From positions 18,227,878 to 18,291,877 of the forward strand of contig OW240918.1 of NCBI GenBank assembly GCA_933207985.1: a DNA stretch of 64,000 bases, in the 5' to 3' direction. The position numbers were made by a program, and so were the translations under genes. Source of the DNA: Pelobates cultripes. Its lineage: Eukaryota > Chordata > Amphibia > Anura > Pelobatidae. The notes beneath the pieces are model-generated. The model did no database searches and was not told the origin of the DNA. It saw only the letters and a list, made by a program, of their open reading frames with translations. Positions 61,216 to 64,000 of this stretch are shown piece by piece (the first letter of the stretch is position 1; every line of letters begins with the position of its first letter).

Positions 61216-64000
61216 CTAGGAACAGTTAAAGAGTAAAATTAATGTATACCAGCTGTTAAAAAATGTACCTATAGAAAAAAAAATGGCACAAAACTATGGA
61301 AGCAGAAAATGTATTACTTGGTTTTAAAATAACTTCAAATATTTAATTTGATTTTTTGGGGTTTTTTTGTTTTCATTTATCAAATTTTAGACTCTGCTAA
61401 TATAGGATTTTAAAAAAAATACATTTTTTTTTCTCCTCCAACTGTGAAGGTTTTGATTATATTATGTAGCTCCTAATTAAATTATCTCCAATTTTTATTC
61501 TTAAACAGATATCAGGCAAAAATATCACTGGCAACACATAAGACAACATGTCACATTTACTGCAACTGATGTGAACTAATCCATTCCATTCTAATCATCC
61601 TAATATTTACAGTTTATGGACTAGGCAAAACTAATAATGGAAAATCCAACAATGTTATGAGCTGTATAAAATTCCACATTCCATCTCTTATATATCAGAA
61701 CAAAATAATTGCCTTTTAACCACTTAATGCCGTTAGGATGTCCCATGCTATTCTAAACATAGTGGGCTTTAGCGGTATTAGAACAACATGGAACACTTTG
61801 AATTTGGTACTAGCAGGGTTAAATTCATGCATACAATAAGGAGATTTGGGTATCAGCCATAACCTAGGGATCCTCTCTGTGTTCTGGGGTGATATTTAGT
61901 GGCCCTAGATTGGCATATGAGTTGTATGGAGTGCTAAGAGTGACCACTACATTTAGCCCTTTACATACATTTAAATCACTGCTGAGCAGTCACATTCAAT
62001 CGCGATGATTCTCAGCATACCTCCAGACAGTGGGAATCCCTCAGGGTCTGAAAAGAATCTGACAGAGTCTCCATGCATGATACTCTGCTGACAGTAATTG
62101 GCACTGAGCTATGCTAACTGCCCAACACTGATAAATTTCTGATTGTCAGGGAAAACAAGCAGGAACTGCAGCATGAGAGGGAGATCTCCCTATGATGCTG
62201 CAGTCTACAGTAAAGGGTGCTCACACAGGATCTTGTACTGTGTAAGATGGGAAATCCCTATCAGCAGACAGAATCCCTCTTCAGAATCCCTTGGTTTAGG
62301 GTCACTGTTAAGGGTAAGTGTTAGGGTATGGTTAGTGTGAGGGTTGGGTTAGAGTTAGGGTTTGTGTACAGGTAGGGTTAGGCTTAATGCTGGGTTATGG
62401 TTAAATATAGTGTAGGGATAAGGTTATGGGTAAAATTAGGGTAGCTATACAGTTATTACAGTTATAAGGTTAGCATTGACTACCATAAATGTATCAGATA
62501 CTAGTTACATGAGGCATTTACCAATCTAGACTGATACAACAATCTATTTTAAGTTTTCACTTGGTGTGTACAAATAATTATAAGCGCAATTTTTTTTTCC
62601 ATTTTAAACAATTTATTCATAACTAATATTGTGTTAGGTATACATACAGGATATTTAAAGAAAGTCATGTCTGATGTCTGTCCTTTAAAAACAATATATA
62701 ATATGTATGGGAGTACTTAAAAAGAAACCATTAAATTACACTGGAACAAACACAAGCACAAATTCTGGGTTTTGTTAAGGTTCTGAAGTTGCACAGTTGC
62801 CTCTTCAGAACCAAAGAATTAGGATTTCATGAAGGTGAACTGCAATGAAAAGCTGACACTAAATATAGAAAAGATTATCAAATGCAACTTTTCTCCAATT
62901 CAAAGGAACACTGTCAAAATATGTTTACAAAAAATATGAGAGAAAACTCCCAGTAACACCCTTGCAATGTATAGTTTTAATGTGTGGTTTAGGAGAGTAC
63001 CGCCCAGTAACGCCCTTGGTTTTAATGTATGGTTTAGGACAGTACACCCCTTGCTGTATAGGTAAATCTACCAACATTGGCTGTTATGACCATTATCAAT
63101 CTATCTTTGTTCTCTCCAGTTTGAAATTAATGTTGACATATGAACATTTAATTCATTTTTCTTTTCCTTTGGGGACAAGTTCATTTAAATGTAGCTTTAG
63201 CTTACGTAAACTGGGATATTGATCAATTTAGTTTTTGCTAGATGGGGATACTTTGTTCAGATTATAATTTGCCATTTTAGCTCATTTTTATATCTTTATA
63301 TAACAATCTAATCAAGAAAAAAATGCAATTTCTTACAATCTCTCAAACTTTAGGAATATTTTAACTTTCACCATTACATATATGTGCAACTCTGTGAATG
63401 TCTTTATATAGCTTTATATTCTACTAAAGAAAGTTTGGAAGGCACTTAAAAGGAACTATCCAAGAGCCACCAGCCCATATCAGCTACTCTCCCATTGGTT
63501 ATCCAATAGAATAAGGACCAGGAAAAAATTGGATACAATCCAAGGCAGGATTATTGATGCATATGAGGCAACATTTTGAGAATGTCCCATAAGAGCCAAA
63601 ACGATATGACATTCCAAAACTAAAGAAAAAAAAATTGTGATTGGAAAATTGGGATTAGTATTTAGCCCTAATGATTTTAATATTTCTTTAATAAATTATA
63701 TTGAAATGTTTCCATCTTGATCTAAATCTAAGTATATTTCCTTTTGAGAGTTGTCATTATTAAAGGTATATTATACAATAACATGGAAGTCTAAAAGGAA
63801 GAACACTTTAATATTTTACTCAAGTTATAAAGCCTAATGTTTTCTTAGGTATAAACATATGACATGCCTCAAACTGCAAAGTACACTAAGAATGGTAAAG
63901 ACTCATATACAAAATATAAAGCGTCATATACATTTACAGAAGCTGTTAAATCAATGTTGAGATGCATTAGTAAGTTTGAAATCAATGTTTCTAAGTAATC
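61216..64000. other. lrp1b intron sequence to the window edge
   Basis: I looked on the minus strand for cysteine-rich EGF or YWTD exons and found none. This suggests that the intron upstream of the linker exon is at least 2.8 kb. Confidence 0.55.
62292..62460 (+). repeat. degenerate GGTTAG-type repeat tract
   Basis: Irregular runs of GGTTAG/GGGTTA and variants (GTTAGGGTATGG, GGGTTGGGTTAGAGTTAGGG) extend over about 150 bases. They resemble a decayed telomere-like or GT-rich minisatellite. It sits upstream (gene sense) of the lrp1b exons in the window. Confidence 0.6.

Noticed and set aside
62143..62340. 65-codon frame before the GGTTAG tract
   Set aside because: Checked as a possible upstream lrp1b exon; wrong strand, with no EGF-type cysteine pattern.

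Overview
The window looks like vertebrate, most probably frog (anuran), nuclear DNA. It is AT-rich and sparse in genes. It carries spliced exons of one recognisable vertebrate gene, and its repeats (CR1 and L2 LINE fragments, Tc1-type transposons, TTAA-flanked short elements, an endogenous LTR element) are a mix I associate from memory with frog genomes. The species cannot be fixed from the sequence alone. There are no bacterial-style operons, CRISPR arrays, rRNA or tRNA genes.

The only host gene I can support is the 3' end of lrp1b (low-density lipoprotein receptor-related protein 1B) on the minus strand, in the right-hand 13 kb. Five coding exons run from 61215 down to 51696. They encode the end of the last EGF-like repeat, the juxtamembrane linker, the transmembrane helix and the whole cytoplasmic tail: 183 residues plus stop, all joined by GT-AG introns with compatible phases. 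The tail has two NPxY motifs and a separate 99-base exon for a 33-residue insertion, which is the feature that separates LRP1B from LRP1. The rest of this very large gene lies beyond 64000.

The 6.1-kb intron before the insertion exon holds a complete Tc1/mariner element (54533-56095). It has TA target duplications, IR/DR ends and an uninterrupted 338-residue transposase with a D-D-37-E catalytic spacing. It is the most intact mobile element here. A neighbouring intron carries a long inverted repeat.

Positions 1 to about 51240 are non-coding DNA downstream of lrp1b, with no credible host exon. They hold: a CR1 fragment (1280-1541); an L2 tail (4843-5060); an LTR retroelement with a collapsed 5' LTR, a 1.4-kb internal remnant and a full 916-bp 3' LTR (5959-8275); a 503-bp TTAA-flanked element (10648-11150); a CR1 fragment with a 247-codon open frame (12445-13282); an L2 fragment (19754-20660); an 861-bp tandem duplication ending in three 55-bp hairpin units (20664-22507); a solo LTR of the same family (22655-23570), with another L2 fragment directly beside it; a Tigger-like short element (25991-26318); a decayed 1.55-kb Tc1 element (26449-28001); further CR1 and L2 pieces (28338-29480); a second Tc1 relic (36032-36575); a foldback hAT-like element (40575-40735); two 80-bp TTAA palindromic elements (40773 and 49436); more TTAA-element copies; and many microsatellites.

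I found no sign of a new multi-gene system. The points most worth following are the intact DD37E transposon, the conserved insertion exon of lrp1b, the hairpin-bearing tandem array and the deleted provirus with its target duplication preserved.
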